A DNA stretch of 64,000 nucleotides from Xanthobacter autotrophicus (GCF_005871085.1 NZ_VAUP01000035.1:62001-126000); one strand, 5' to 3'. Counted from the stretch's first letter, positions 17,392 through 26,997 are shown. Program-made: numbers and translations. The notes: generated by a model not told the origin, from the letters alone.

Positions 17392-17820
17392 TCAAGCCAG
17401 GCTGAGCTTCACGTCGATATTGTTACGGGTGGCGTTCGAATAGGGGCACACCTGATGCGCTTTGGCGATCAGCTCCTCGCCGGCCGCCCGGTCCACGCCC
17501 GGCAGCGACACCTCAAGCGCGATCTCCAGGCCGAAGCCGCCTTCCGAGCGCGGGCCGATGCCCACGGTGGAGGTGACGGTGGCATCCGCGGGCACCTTAG
17601 CGCTGCCGCCCTGGGAGGCCACGAACTTCATGGCACCGAGAAAACAGGCCGCATAGCCGGTGGCGAACAGCTGCTCGGGATTTACTCCATCGCCGCCGGC
17701 GCCGCCCAGTTCCTTGGGGGTGGAGAGTTTCACGTCCACCGCCCCGTCGAGGGTCGCGGAATGGCCGTCGCGGCCACCGGTGGCGCGGGCGGAGGTGCTG
17801 TAGAGAACATTCACGGGCAT
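17392..17820 (-). CDS. ohr: organic hydroperoxide resistance protein (OsmC/Ohr family)
   Basis: A homodimeric thiol peroxidase that reduces organic and fatty-acid hydroperoxides with lipoyl-protein electrons. The 142-residue protein has both redox cysteines: Cys59 in [10 protein letters not shown] and Cys125 in VCPYSNATR. Length and order match the Ohr subfamily rather than OsmC. It is divergent from an ohrR-type MarR regulator, 152 bp away, across a palindrome, which is the classical ohr/ohrR arrangement; induction by organic peroxides is expected. Confidence 0.95.
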   Translation of the reverse strand: MPVNVLYSTSARATGGRDGHSATLDGAVDVKLSTPKELGGAGGDGVNPEQLFATGYAACFLGAMKFVASQGGSAKVPADATVTSTVGIGPRSEGGFGLEIALEVSLPGVDRAAGEELIAKAHQVCPYSNATRNNIDVKLSLA

Positions 17821-17860
17821 GGGACGGCTCCTGCTGAGATGTCGCGGCTATAAATAGTCG

Positions 17861-17877
17861 ACACGATTAATTCGTGT
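17861..17877. promoter_or_regulatory. putative OhrR operator
   Basis: ACACGA, TTAAT, TCGTGT forms a 6-bp inverted repeat 41 bases upstream of the ohr start codon, in the AT-rich divergent promoter region. OhrR operators are palindromes of this size next to ohr. A second possible element is the direct repeat of ATTATAT at about 17922-17947, closer to ohrR. Confidence 0.5.
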
Positions 17878-17972
17878 ACGATCTTTATATCCGGACCTAT
17901 CCGACGCGTCAAGCGGTTGCGATTATATCGCGCACAAATTATATTTGCCGTCTGAGACCTAAGGTCACCGCC

Positions 17973-18473
17973 ATGCCCCAAGACAATGCCAAGCCAATAT
18001 CGAGCCCGCCCCTGACGGACGCACCGACGCCAGCCCTGATCCCCGTGGACCATCTCCTGTGCTTTTCCTTCTATGCGGCGAGTCACGCCTTCACCCGCGT
18101 GTACAAGCCGCTTCTGGACGCCATCGGCCTGACCTATCCGCAATATCTGGTCATGGTCGCGCTCTGGGAGAAGGAAGACCAGACGGTGGGCGGCATCGGC
18201 GAGAAACTGGGGCTGGAATCCAGCACCCTGACGCCGCTGCTGAAGCGGCTGGAGGCCCTTGGGTTCGTCACCCGCAGCCGCGATCCGGCGGACGAGCGGG
18301 TGGTGCGGGTACGCCTTTCCGCCCAGGGCGAAGCGCTGCGGGAACAGGCGCGCACCATCCCCGAATGCATCCTCAAAGCCACCGGCCTGGATCTGGCTGA
18401 CGCGGAGCGACTTCAGAAGGACGTCACCGCCCTGCGCGTTGCGCTGGAGAAGGCCGCCGCCGGCAAGGGCTGA
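17973..18473 (+). CDS. ohrR: MarR-family organic peroxide sensor OhrR
   Basis: A 166-residue winged-helix repressor. The peroxide-sensing Cys30 lies in HLLCFSFYAASHAFTR, the conserved OhrR position, and a second Cys132 (IPECILK) fits the two-Cys subclass that locks with an intersubunit disulphide. The DNA-binding part is TVGGIGEKLGLESSTLTPLLKRLEALGFVTRSRDPADERVVRVRLS (72-116). The family releases ohr when oxidised. I chose the ATG at 17973; the upstream in-frame extension runs through the promoter region. It diverges from ohr. Confidence 0.92.
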   Translation: MPQDNAKPISSPPLTDAPTPALIPVDHLLCFSFYAASHAFTRVYKPLLDAIGLTYPQYLVMVALWEKEDQTVGGIGEKLGLESSTLTPLLKRLEALGFVTRSRDPADERVVRVRLSAQGEALREQARTIPECILKATGLDLADAERLQKDVTALRVALEKAAAGKG

Positions 18474-18657
18474 AACCAATTGCGCGCAGCCGCGACATGG
18501 TGCCCATCCGCGAATCCGGCGCGACGGGAGAGCGAGCGACCTGGACTCCTTCGGCGGCAAAATGCCGATGGATCACGCTGCGCCCCATGAGATGGGGCTT
18601 CATCTGACGGCTGGCATACGGTAGACCAAATATAAGAAGCTCATTCAGGGCCTGGTC

Positions 18658-19350
18658 ATGCTCGATTCCAATCTCGTCGGACACATCGCCTTCGATCCCA
18701 CGCCGCCGGACTTGCCACCGCTGCCACCCGGCCGGCACGATCTGGGCATCGCCACCGAGCGCGACGCAGTGCTGGTGGTACCGGAGGGGCTGAGCGAGAC
18801 CACGGCAACCGGCGCGCCGGTGCCGCTGATGGTGCTGTTCCACGGCGGCGGGGGCAGCGCCGACAAGATCCTGCCCATGATGGAGGCCCACGCGCAGCGC
18901 CGTCGCTTCCTGCTGCTGGTGCCGCAATCGGCCTTTCCCACCTGGGACATCGTGATCGCCGGCAATGGACCGGATCGTGAGCGCGTCGAGATGGCCCTCG
19001 CGGCCGTGGCCGCGCGCTTCGCCGTCGATCCCGGACGCATCGCCTTCGCCGGCCATTCCGACGGCGGCAGCTATGCCCTGTCCCTCGGCCTCACCAACGG
19101 GCATTTCGTGACCCACGTCATCGCCTCGTCCGCCGGCTTCATGTCGGTGCACCGCCAACAGGGCGCGCCGCGCATTTTCATTTCCCACGGGGTCCACGAC
19201 GAGCAGATCCCCATCGAGCGGAGCGCGCGGATGCACACGGCCTTGCTGAAGGACGCCGGCTACGACGTGACCACCATGGAATACAACGGCCCCCACGCCT
19301 GGCAGCCCCCAGTGGTGGGGCTGGCGGTGGATTTCTTCCTGTCACCGTAG
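18658..19350 (+). CDS. alpha/beta hydrolase (phospholipase/carboxylesterase-like)
   Basis: A 230-residue cytoplasmic alpha/beta hydrolase with no signal peptide. The catalytic triad is readable: nucleophile Ser134 in GHSDGG, Asp181 in HGVHDEQIPIE and His213 in GPHAW. An oxyanion-hole motif LFHGGGGSAD (60-69) precedes it. This order and spacing resemble the carboxylesterase/PHB-depolymerase-like serine esterases. Substrate is unknown; esters of short or medium chain length are the usual guess for this group. It lies downstream of ohrR with a 184-bp gap and is convergent with the oxygenase gene. Confidence 0.8.
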   Translation: MLDSNLVGHIAFDPTPPDLPPLPPGRHDLGIATERDAVLVVPEGLSETTATGAPVPLMVLFHGGGGSADKILPMMEAHAQRRRFLLLVPQSAFPTWDIVIAGNGPDRERVEMALAAVAARFAVDPGRIAFAGHSDGGSYALSLGLTNGHFVTHVIASSAGFMSVHRQQGAPRIFISHGVHDEQIPIERSARMHTALLKDAGYDVTTMEYNGPHAWQPPVVGLAVDFFLSP

Positions 19351-19364
19351 ACCGGCCAAAGAGT

Positions 19365-19386
19365 GCGGGAGCGCGCGCGCTCCCGC
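19365..19386. terminator. palindromic stem-loop between convergent genes
   Basis: An 11-bp perfect inverted repeat without spacer, GCGGGAGCGCG followed by CGCGCTCCCGC, sits 15 bases after the hydrolase stop and before the convergent oxygenase stop. It is probably a shared transcription end, though there is no T-run. Confidence 0.5.
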
Positions 19387-19452
19387 CGGTGGAGTTCTGC
19401 GCCACGAGACCGGAGCGCCACACCAGATCTCAGGCGGGTACGGCCCGAGCCG

Positions 19453-20265
19453 CTACTTGATATACTTGTGCTTGTTTTCGACCGCGCCTTGCGGAAACAG
19501 CGCCCGCACGGCGGACCGCGCAGCAATATCGGCCTGCAACACAATGTCCCGCACCGGCTGCTCCGGACGACCGCGGAACGAGGTGACGTGGAATTCCTGC
19601 TCCGGATGCATGGGCGTGGGGCCGAAATAATAGTTCGACACGCAGCAGCGGCTCGCCGTGTTGGTGATCGGGCTGACCGAATGCCACGCCCGATGATGGG
19701 TTTCCATCACCGCCAGACGATTGAATTTGGAGTGGATCTTAATCTGCTTCTGCTTCGGACCATCCGGCCAAAGCTCGAGATTTCCGCCTTTGTCCTCGGG
19801 CCAGTCGGGCGACACATAGAAAAGCAGGTTGAGATTGCGCCAAAGCTTGCGATCTTTGTCGTGTGAATTATCGAGATGCGGATTGAGGAAATGTCCCGGA
19901 GCCATCAGCGAGATGCCACCGGCATAAAGATTGTCATCCGGCACCATATCGTGCTTGCCGACGATATCGCTGATGATTTGAACGACCTCCGGCTCCTGGA
20001 AGGCATAGATCGACTCCTCAAGAAGCCTGTCATGCTCATTCATCTGCGCAGAAATAAACTTCAGCTCCCGGAGAGATTTATTGAGCCGCATATTCTCCCC
20101 GGACGGAAATTTCCCGTGGATCGCAAGGGCCACATCCACCGGGAGAACATCGTCCACAACGAAATTTCGGATTGGCATACTGGATTCGTATTGCCGCTGA
20201 GCACGATCGAACTCTTCCCGCACGCGGGCGACGATAAACTTAGACAACGAAACACGATCATGCAT
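19453..20265 (-). CDS. 2-oxoglutarate/Fe(II)-dependent oxygenase
   Basis: A 270-residue cupin-fold dioxygenase of the prolyl-4-hydroxylase-like type. The iron facial triad is His130 and Asp132 (NPHLDNS) and His195 (HRAWHSVSP), with Arg206 in SRCCVSNYYF positioned to bind 2-oxoglutarate. The ATG at 20265 has AGGGGGAA upstream; a longer reading adds 20 unlikely residues. The DNA is visibly richer in A+T and uses more AT-ending codons than neighbouring genes, as is the 325-bp region upstream, which suggests later acquisition. No partner gene such as a glycosyltransferase is adjacent, so the substrate (protein, sugar or small molecule) is unknown. Confidence 0.85.
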   Translation of the reverse strand: MHDRVSLSKFIVARVREEFDRAQRQYESSMPIRNFVVDDVLPVDVALAIHGKFPSGENMRLNKSLRELKFISAQMNEHDRLLEESIYAFQEPEVVQIISDIVGKHDMVPDDNLYAGGISLMAPGHFLNPHLDNSHDKDRKLWRNLNLLFYVSPDWPEDKGGNLELWPDGPKQKQIKIHSKFNRLAVMETHHRAWHSVSPITNTASRCCVSNYYFGPTPMHPEQEFHVTSFRGRPEQPVRDIVLQADIAARSAVRALFPQGAVENKHKYIK

Positions 20266-20589
20266 TGGATTCCCCCTGACAGGCCCAATACCAGTTATGC
20301 CGAACGGCATTTCCCAAAATATCATATGACATCTCGGAATTAAATCCAGGATTGCAATTTTTATGAATGAACGCCTGAAAAATCTCGGCTTGAGCGATAT
20401 TTTGCAAACTGCTCAAGACCTTTAGGCGCCTGTTACAACCTTTGGCTAGAGCGCCGCCGCCTTCGATCTGTCCGGCGGTCGCTTCACCGGGAAATCCCGC
20501 GCTGGACAAGGCCGGCGGCGAGTGATGAGTTGGCTTCAATGAAAACAAGCAGACGGGCAGGCTTCTGATCGGGCCGCCGGACGGGAGAC
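20266..20589. other. intergenic region, AT-rich left half
   Basis: The first 130 bases share the AT-rich composition of the oxygenase gene and probably hold its promoter. The right half is GC-rich and leads into the histidine kinase, whose ribosome-binding site GGACGGGAG is at 20580-20588. I see no RNA gene, clear palindrome or coding frame with family resemblance. Confidence 0.5.
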
Positions 20590-23500
20590 ATGCTTCGGGC
20601 CTCGGTCGTCATCTTCGCAGCGCTGGCCTACATCGGCTTCCTGTTCGCCATCGCGAGCTATGGCGACCGGCTGCGGCCGAAGGCGGTGCGGCGCGCGCCA
20701 CGGCCCATGATCTATTCCCTGTCGCTGGCGGTCTATTGCACCTCCTGGACCTTCTTCGGCTCGGTGGGGCTCGCCACCACCCAGGGCTTTGACTTCCTCA
20801 CCATCTATCTCGGCCCCATCATCCTGATGACCGTGGGCGCCCCCGTCTTCATGCGGGTGGTGCGGCTCGCCAAAGCCAACAACATCACCTCCATCGCCGA
20901 CTTCATCGCGGCGCGCTACGGCAAGAACCAGGGCATCGCAGCGCTGGTGGCGCTCGTCGCCATCGTCGGCGCCATTCCCTACATCTCGCTGCAGCTCAAG
21001 GCGGTGTCGGCCTCCCTCGTGGCCATGCTCGGCCATTACGCAGGGGAGCACGGGCGCGGCACCGTGGTGGGCGACCTCGCCCTGTTCGTCGCCTGCGCCA
21101 TGGCCGCCTTCGCCATCCTGTTCGGCACCCGCCATACCGACGCCACCGAGCACCAGGACGGCCTGATGCTCGCCATCGCCACCGAGTCCCTGGTGAAGCT
21201 CGCGGCCTTCCTCGCCGTGGGCATCGTCGTCACCTTCCTGATCTTCGACGGCCCGGCGGAGCTGTGGTACGCGGCGCGGGAAGCCGGCGTCACCGCGCCG
21301 TTCGAACACGGCTTCCCGCTCGGCAACTGGCTGACCATGATGGTGCTCTCCGGCGGCGCCTTCATGCTGCTGCCGCGCCAGTTCCACGTGGCGGTCGTGG
21401 AGAACAAGGGCGAGGAGGAGATCCGCCGGGCGCGCTGGCTGTTCCCGCTCTACCTGGTGCTCATCAACCTGTTCGTAGTGCCGCTCGCCCTCGCCGGCAT
21501 GACGCTGTTTCCGCTGCAGATGGTGGACAGCGACGTCTATGTGCTGGCGGTGCCGCTGGCCGCCGGCTTCGACACCATCGCCCTGCTCGCCTTCGTGGGC
21601 GGGCTCTCGGCGGCCACCGCCATGGTGATCGTGGAATCGGTGGCCATCGCCATCATGGTCTCCAACGACCTGGTGATGCCCCTGCTGCTGCGCCACCGCG
21701 CCGCGAAGGCGGACAGCGGCCCGCCCGACGACATGACCAGCCTGCTGCTCATGGTGCGGCGGGTGGCCATCTTCGTCATCGTGCTGGCCGCCTATCTCTA
21801 CCACCGCATCACCGGCGACGCGCAACTGGCCCAGATCGGCCTTTTATCCTTCGCCGCCATCGCCCAGGTGGGTCCGGCCTTCGCCGCCGGCATCCTGTGG
21901 CAGCGGGCGACCGCCACTGGCGCCATCGCCGCCATCCTCAGCGGCAGCGCCCTGTGGGCCTATACGCTGCTGGTGCCCAGCCTCGCCGAGGCCGGCCTCA
22001 TCTCCTCCACCGTGGTGCAGAACGGCCCGTTCGGGCTGTGGCTGCTGAAGCCCACGGCGCTGCTCGGCCTCTCCGCCACGCCGCTGGCCCATGGGGTGGC
22101 CTGGAGCCTCGGCATCAACACGCTGGTGCTGGTGGTGGTATCCTTCCTCACCCAGCCGAGCCAGATCGAGCGGGTGCAGGCTCGCCTGTTCGCCGGCGGC
22201 GGCGATCGCGGGCAGATGCGCCCGGCCTTCCTGCGCTGGCGCTCCTCGGTAACGCTGGGCGAGGTGATGGCCACGGTGGAGCGCTATCTGGGCACCGAGC
22301 GGGCCCGCGCCGCCTTCGAGAACTATGCCCGCCAGCACGGCTTCATCCTCGATCCCCACCGGGAGGCGGACGCCGGCATGGTGCGCTACGCTGAGCATCT
22401 GCTCGCCTCGGCGGTGGGCGCGGCCTCCTCGCGCATCGTGCTGTCACTGCTTTTGCGCAAGCGCACCGTCTCCACCAAGGCGGCCCTCAAGCTGCTCGAC
22501 GATGCCTCCGCCGCCATCCAATACAATCGGGAGCTGTTGCAGAGCGCCATCGACCATGTGCGCCAGGGCATTGCCGTGTTCGACCGCGACCTGCGCCTGG
22601 TATGCTGGAACCGCCAATTCGGCCAGATGCTCGACCTGCCCGCCGAATGCTACGCCGTGGGCGTGCCGCTCACCGACATCCTCGCCTCCGCCCCAGGCGA
22701 CGACGAGGTGAAGGGGGTGGGCGCGCGCATCGCCCGCTATGCCCACCCCAGCCCCGATTTCTCCGAGCGCCTGCACCAGCGCGGCGCAGTGATCGAGGCC
22801 CGATCCGACGCCATGCCCGACGGCGGCCTCGCCGTCACCTTCACCGACATCACGGCCAGCGTGGAGGACGCGCTGGCGCTGGAGCGCGCCAACGAAAACC
22901 TGGAGCGCCGCGTCCGTGAGCGCACCGAGGAACTGGAGCGCCTCAACCAGGCGCTGGAGAAGGCCAAGGGCGAGGCCGAGGAAGCCAACATCTCCAAGAC
23001 GCGCTTCCTGGCCGCCGCGAGCCACGACATCCTCCAGCCGCTCAACGCCGCCCGCCTCTACGTGACCGCCATGGTGGAGCGCGCCAAGGGACCGGAGGAG
23101 GAGCGGCTCGCCGGCAACGTGGATGCCTCGCTGGAATCGGTGGAGGAGATCCTCTCCGCCTTGCTCGACATCTCCCGCCTCGACTCGGGCGTGATGCGGC
23201 CGGAGATCGCGCCGTTCCGCCTCGCCGACATCCTGAAGCCGCTGGAGATGGAATTCGCGCCGCTGGCGCGGGAAAAGAACCTGGAACTCACCTTCGTGCC
23301 GTGCTCGCTGGCCGTGCGCTCGGACCGGCGGCTGCTGCGGCGCCTGTTGCAGAACTTCATTTCCAACGCTGTGAAATACACCCCGCGCGGACGCGTTCTG
23401 GTGGGCTGCCGCCGCCACGCCGGCCGGTTGCGGGTGGAGGTGCATGACACCGGGGTGGGCATTCCGCGCTCCAAGCACAAGGTGGTGTTCCAGGAGTTCC

Positions 23501-24090
23501 AGCGCCTCGACCAGGGCGCCAAGGTGGCGCGCGGGCTGGGCCTCGGCCTGTCCATCGTGGAGCGCATCGCCCGGGTGCTGGAGCACAAGGTGACCGTCAC
23601 CTCCCAGCCGGGGCAGGGCTCCACCTTCAGCGTCGACCTGCCGGTGGCCGTCTCCATGCCGGAGGAGCCGCAGGCGACCCCCGCCCCCGCGCGCCGCGGC
23701 GCGCAGCTGGACGGCCTCACCATCCTCGCCATCGACAACGAGCCGGCCATCCTCGAAGGCATGGAAATGCTGCTCACCGGCTGGGGGTGCGAGGTCATCA
23801 CCGCGCCGAGCGCCGCCGGCGCCCTGGAAGCGGTGCGGCTCAAGCGCAAGAAGCCGGACGTGGCGCTGGTGGACTACCATCTCGATGGCGGACACGGCAT
23901 CGACGCCGTCATGTCCCTGAGGTGGAAACTGGGGAAACTGCCGGCCGTGCTCATCACCGCCGACCGCACCAAGAAGGTGCGCGACGCGGCCCGCGCGGCC
24001 GACATGGAAATCCTCAACAAGCCGTTGAAACCGGCGGCGCTACGCGCCCTGCTCGCCCATTGGCGGCTCGCCCGCTCGGCCGCCGAATAA
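20590..24090 (+). CDS. SSF-transporter/PAS hybrid histidine kinase with receiver domain
   Basis: A 1166-residue membrane sensor kinase. Residues 1-520 form about 13 transmembrane helices of the sodium:solute symporter fold (SIADFIAARYGKNQGIAALVA and GFLSAATAMVIVESVAIAIMVSND-like blocks). They are followed by a linker, a PAS domain (about 655-765), a coiled coil, a HisKA domain with phospho-His812 in AAASHDILQPLNAARLY, an ATPase domain (NAVKYTPRG, DTGVGIP, GLGLGLSI) and a C-terminal receiver with phosphoacceptor Asp1095 (VDYHLDGG) and the Lys of LNKPLKP. This is the CbrA/NahK-like architecture; some members sense or transport a solute such as proline or histidine. No response regulator is adjacent, so a phosphorelay partner elsewhere is implied. 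Confidence 0.93.
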   Translation: MLRASVVIFAALAYIGFLFAIASYGDRLRPKAVRRAPRPMIYSLSLAVYCTSWTFFGSVGLATTQGFDFLTIYLGPIILMTVGAPVFMRVVRLAKANNITSIADFIAARYGKNQGIAALVALVAIVGAIPYISLQLKAVSASLVAMLGHYAGEHGRGTVVGDLALFVACAMAAFAILFGTRHTDATEHQDGLMLAIATESLVKLAAFLAVGIVVTFLIFDGPAELWYAAREAGVTAPFEHGFPLGNWLTMMVLSGGAFMLLPRQFHVAVVENKGEEEIRRARWLFPLYLVLINLFVVPLALAGMTLFPLQMVDSDVYVLAVPLAAGFDTIALLAFVGGLSAATAMVIVESVAIAIMVSNDLVMPLLLRHRAAKADSGPPDDMTSLLLMVRRVAIFVIVLAAYLYHRITGDAQLAQIGLLSFAAIAQVGPAFAAGILWQRATATGAIAAILSGSALWAYTLLVPSLAEAGLISSTVVQNGPFGLWLLKPTALLGLSATPLAHGVAWSLGINTLVLVVVSFLTQPSQIERVQARLFAGGGDRGQMRPAFLRWRSSVTLGEVMATVERYLGTERARAAFENYARQHGFILDPHREADAGMVRYAEHLLASAVGAASSRIVLSLLLRKRTVSTKAALKLLDDASAAIQYNRELLQSAIDHVRQGIAVFDRDLRLVCWNRQFGQMLDLPAECYAVGVPLTDILASAPGDDEVKGVGARIARYAHPSPDFSERLHQRGAVIEARSDAMPDGGLAVTFTDITASVEDALALERANENLERRVRERTEELERLNQALEKAKGEAEEANISKTRFLAAASHDILQPLNAARLYVTAMVERAKGPEEERLAGNVDASLESVEEILSALLDISRLDSGVMRPEIAPFRLADILKPLEMEFAPLAREKNLELTFVPCSLAVRSDRRLLRRLLQNFISNAVKYTPRGRVLVGCRRHAGRLRVEVHDTGVGIPRSKHKVVFQEFQRLDQGAKVARGLGLGLSIVERIARVLEHKVTVTSQPGQGSTFSVDLPVAVSMPEEPQATPAPARRGAQLDGLTILAIDNEPAILEGMEMLLTGWGCEVITAPSAAGALEAVRLKRKKPDVALVDYHLDGGHGIDAVMSLRWKLGKLPAVLITADRTKKVRDAARAADMEILNKPLKPAALRALLAHWRLARSAAE

Positions 24091-24315
24091 GCCCTTACGG
24101 GCACTCCGCACGCGGCCGTTTTGCAACAGGTGCGGACCGTCCGGGTTAAGCCCTCGTTCATCCGCATGAACGCCCAATAAACGCCGCCTTCAGCCAGCGT
24201 TATGTGGCCGTGCCATAGAAGCACGCCCTCGGGGCATGGAAATGTTACTATTTTATTAAAGTTTGTAACTGATCCATGCTGACTTGAACGCGCGATATAC
24301 TTTTGGAGCGTGGCT

Positions 24316-24528
24316 ATGACGATCACGATTAACGTTCCCGTCTTCCCGCTGCGGAAAGAAATCGCCGCCCGCAAGCGGCGCATGGGTCTTGCCCTCGGCC
24401 TGCTGGGTCGTGGCACCAAAGGAGCCGCAAAAGGGGCGGGCACCGGCCCGGACCCGCGCTATACCGCCGACGGGCTGGAATTCGACGTGAGCGGCATCGG
24501 CAAGCCCGGACGGCGTGGCGAGGGCTGA
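24316..24528 (+). CDS. hypothetical 70-aa protein
   Basis: I do not recognise this family. The 70-residue product begins [20 protein letters not shown] and contains a Gly/Lys-rich middle ([16 protein letters not shown]). An ATG at 24316 has GGAG eight bases upstream, and an AT-rich stretch at 24241-24300 could carry a promoter. The basic middle might bind nucleic acid or membrane. It could also be a chance frame. Confidence 0.4.
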   Translation: MTITINVPVFPLRKEIAARKRRMGLALGLLGRGTKGAAKGAGTGPDPRYTADGLEFDVSGIGKPGRRGEG

Positions 24529-24776
24529 GGCGGCGACGGCCTGACCCACAGGACGCGCGCGCCGCCCGGCGCGCGACCCGGGCACAACCGGCGCGGCCCA
24601 CCCGGAAACACCGACCCGCCCGCGGCACACGCTCCGAGCCCGCGGCACCCCTGCCCCACCCGCGACACATTCCCCAAAGCCTGCGGCTGATTTGCCCACC
24701 TGCGGCGCCTTCGCTGTCGCATTGGGCCGCGGCTCTGATATATGCGCGTCACATAATCGAGCCACCGAGGGCCGCC

Positions 24777-25475
24777 ATGGCGAACGTCACTGCTTTTCCG
24801 GACAAGGCCACCATCGCCGAGCAGACCGCGCGGATGCTGCTGGAGGTGGAGGCCGTGCGCTTTTCCTCCGGCGAGCCGTTCATCTTCACCTCCGGCTGGG
24901 CGAGCCCGGTCTATATCGACTGCCGGCGCCTCATCTCCTTCCCCCGCGTACGCCAGACGCTGGTGGACTTCGGCATCTCCACCATCTTCCGCGAGATCGG
25001 CTACGAGCAGTTCGACACGGTCGCCGGCGGCGAGACGGCGGGCATCCCGTTCGCGGCGTGGGTGGCGGACCGGCTGATGCTGCCCATGCAGTATGTGCGC
25101 AAGAAGCCCAAGGGCTTCGGCCGCAACGCCCAGATCGAGGGACACCTGGCCCCCGGCCAGCGGGTGCTGCTGGTCGAGGATCTCACCACCGACGGCAAGA
25201 GCAAGGTGACCTTCGTCAACGCCCTGCGCGAGGCCGGTGCCGAGTGCTCGCACTGCTTCGTGTTCTTCTATTACGACATCTTCGCCGAGGCCTCGGGCAT
25301 CTTCGACCAGGCCGGGCTCAGTCTGCACCGCCTCGCCACCTGGTGGGACGTGCTGGCGGCGGTGAAGACCATGAACCGCTTCGAATCCGCCCAGATCGCC
25401 GAGATCGAATCCTTCCTCCACGATCCCCACTCCTGGTCGAAGGCCCACGGCGGCACCGCCGTCACTGGCGAGTGA
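24777..25475 (+). CDS. pyrE: orotate phosphoribosyltransferase
   Basis: Joins orotate to PRPP to form orotidine 5'-monophosphate, the fifth step of pyrimidine synthesis. The 232-residue protein shows the substrate loop [18 protein letters not shown] (about 34-51), the flexible-loop lysines [12 protein letters not shown] and the PRPP-binding signature [13 protein letters not shown] (about 131-143). Length is slightly above the E. coli enzyme, typical for alphaproteobacteria. pyrD follows 7 bp after the stop, so the two are co-transcribed. Confidence 0.95.
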   Translation: MANVTAFPDKATIAEQTARMLLEVEAVRFSSGEPFIFTSGWASPVYIDCRRLISFPRVRQTLVDFGISTIFREIGYEQFDTVAGGETAGIPFAAWVADRLMLPMQYVRKKPKGFGRNAQIEGHLAPGQRVLLVEDLTTDGKSKVTFVNALREAGAECSHCFVFFYYDIFAEASGIFDQAGLSLHRLATWWDVLAAVKTMNRFESAQIAEIESFLHDPHSWSKAHGGTAVTGE

Positions 25476-25482
25476 CGCATTG

Positions 25483-26556
25483 ATGGACCTCTACGGCGTC
25501 CTCAAGCCCCTGTTCCGGTTCATCACGCCGGAGCAGGCGCACCACCTGTCCATCCGCGTGCTGAAGAGCGGCCTCGTGCCGGACCTGTCGGGAGGCCCTG
25601 ACGATCCGGTGCTGGCGACGCGGGTGTGGGGGCTGGATTTCCCCAATCCGGTGGGCCTGGCCGCCGGGTTCGACAAACATTGCGAGGTGGCGGACGCCCT
25701 GTTCAAGTTCGGCTTCGGCTTCGTGGAGGCGGGCACGGTGACCCCCCGCCCCCAGCCGGGCAATCCCCTGCCCCGCCTGTTCCGGCTGGACGAGGACGAG
25801 GCGGTCATCAACCGCTTCGGCTTCAACAGCGAGGGCCTTGCCCCCTTTATCTTCCGGCTGGGCCAACGCCGGGCGGGGGGCAAGGGCGGCATCGTCGGCG
25901 CTAACGTCGGGAAGAACAAGGAGAGCGAGGACGCGCTGGAGGACTACGGCGCCGGCGTCTCCGCCACCTGCCGCCTCGCCGACTACCTGGTGTGCAACAT
26001 CTCCTCGCCCAACACGCCGGGCCTGCGGGCGCTCCAGGCCCGGACGGAGATGGAAACCCTGCTTGCCCACGTCATCGGCGTGCGCAACGCCTCCATGCCC
26101 GATCCCGCCGCGCGCACCCCCCTTTTGGTGAAGGTCGCGCCCGACCTCGACGATGCGGCTTTGGCCGACGTGGCGGAAGCCTCGCTTTCCACCGGCGTGG
26201 ACGGCATCATCATGGGCAACACCACCCTGTCGCGCCCGCCGAGCCTGCAAAGCAAGTTCAAGGACGAGACCGGCGGCCTCTCCGGCAAGCCGCTGCTGAC
26301 CCTCTCCACCGAACGGCTCGGGGCGCTCTATCGCCTTGTGGGCGGCCGGCTGCCCATCATCGGCGTGGGCGGCATCGCTTCCGGGGCGGACGCCTATGCC
26401 AAGGTCCGGGCCGGGGCGAGCCTGGTGCAGATCTATTCCGCCTTGGTGTTCCACGGCCCCGGCCTCGTGGCCCGGATCAAGACGGACCTGGCCGCCCGCC
26501 TGAAGGCGGACGGCTTTTCATCCATCGCCGACGCGGTGGGCGTGGACGTGCGCTGA
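25483..26556 (+). CDS. pyrD: dihydroorotate dehydrogenase (quinone), class 2
   Basis: Membrane-associated FMN enzyme that oxidises dihydroorotate to orotate and passes electrons to ubiquinone. The 357-residue protein starts with the amphipathic quinone-tunnel helices (MDLYGVLKPLFRFITPEQAHHLSIRVLKSG), diagnostic of class 2. It shows NPVGLAAGFDKH, FVEAGTVTPRPQPGNP, the catalytic-base Ser in CNISSPNTPGLR and the C-terminal FMN-phosphate motif GVGGIASG. I chose the ATG at 25483 rather than the preceding TTG. It forms an operon with pyrE. Confidence 0.96.
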   Translation: MDLYGVLKPLFRFITPEQAHHLSIRVLKSGLVPDLSGGPDDPVLATRVWGLDFPNPVGLAAGFDKHCEVADALFKFGFGFVEAGTVTPRPQPGNPLPRLFRLDEDEAVINRFGFNSEGLAPFIFRLGQRRAGGKGGIVGANVGKNKESEDALEDYGAGVSATCRLADYLVCNISSPNTPGLRALQARTEMETLLAHVIGVRNASMPDPAARTPLLVKVAPDLDDAALADVAEASLSTGVDGIIMGNTTLSRPPSLQSKFKDETGGLSGKPLLTLSTERLGALYRLVGGRLPIIGVGGIASGADAYAKVRAGASLVQIYSALVFHGPGLVARIKTDLAARLKADGFSSIADAVGVDVR

Positions 26557-26574
26557 GGGCTCAGCCCGCGCGTG

Positions 26575-26997
26575 TCAGCCCGGGCGTTTGGCAAGCAGGT
26601 CGCGGATCTCGGTGAGCAGGACCTCGGAGCGGCTCGGCGCCGGTGCTGCCTTGTTCTCCTCCGCCCGGCGCAGGGTGTTGATGGTCCGCACCACCAGGAA
26701 CAGCACCCCCGCCACGATCAGGAAGTTGATGGCGATGGTGATGAAGGAACCATACGCCAGTACCGCGCCCTGCTTCTTGGCGTCCACCAGATTGTCGGCT
26801 GTGACCGCCGATGACAGGGGGATGAAGTGGTTCGAGAAATCCAGGCCGCCCGTCACCGCGCCGATGACCGGCATGAAGATGTCGCCGACCAGGGACGACA
26901 CGATGTTGCCGAAGGCCGCGCCGATGATCACGCCGATGGCGAGGTCCATCACATTGCCCTTGACCGCGAATTCCCTGAATTCCTTCAACACCGGCAT
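26575..26997 (-). CDS. mscL: large-conductance mechanosensitive channel
   Basis: Homopentameric inner-membrane emergency valve opened by membrane tension during osmotic downshock. The 140-residue protein has the amphipathic N-terminus ([22 protein letters not shown]), pore helix TM1 (about 17-45), a periplasmic loop ([23 protein letters not shown]), TM2 (about 73-98) and a C-terminal helical bundle. The ATG at 26997 is preceded by GGGAG; a longer reading adds 10 residues. It is convergent with pyrD. Confidence 0.95.
   Translation of the reverse strand: MPVLKEFREFAVKGNVMDLAIGVIIGAAFGNIVSSLVGDIFMPVIGAVTGGLDFSNHFIPLSSAVTADNLVDAKKQGAVLAYGSFITIAINFLIVAGVLFLVVRTINTLRRAEENKAAPAPSRSEVLLTEIRDLLAKRPG

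Noticed and set aside
18540-18620. possible third copy of the 105-bp repeat near an ATGCCGATGG segment
   Set aside because: Only a few short words match and the hairpin core is absent.
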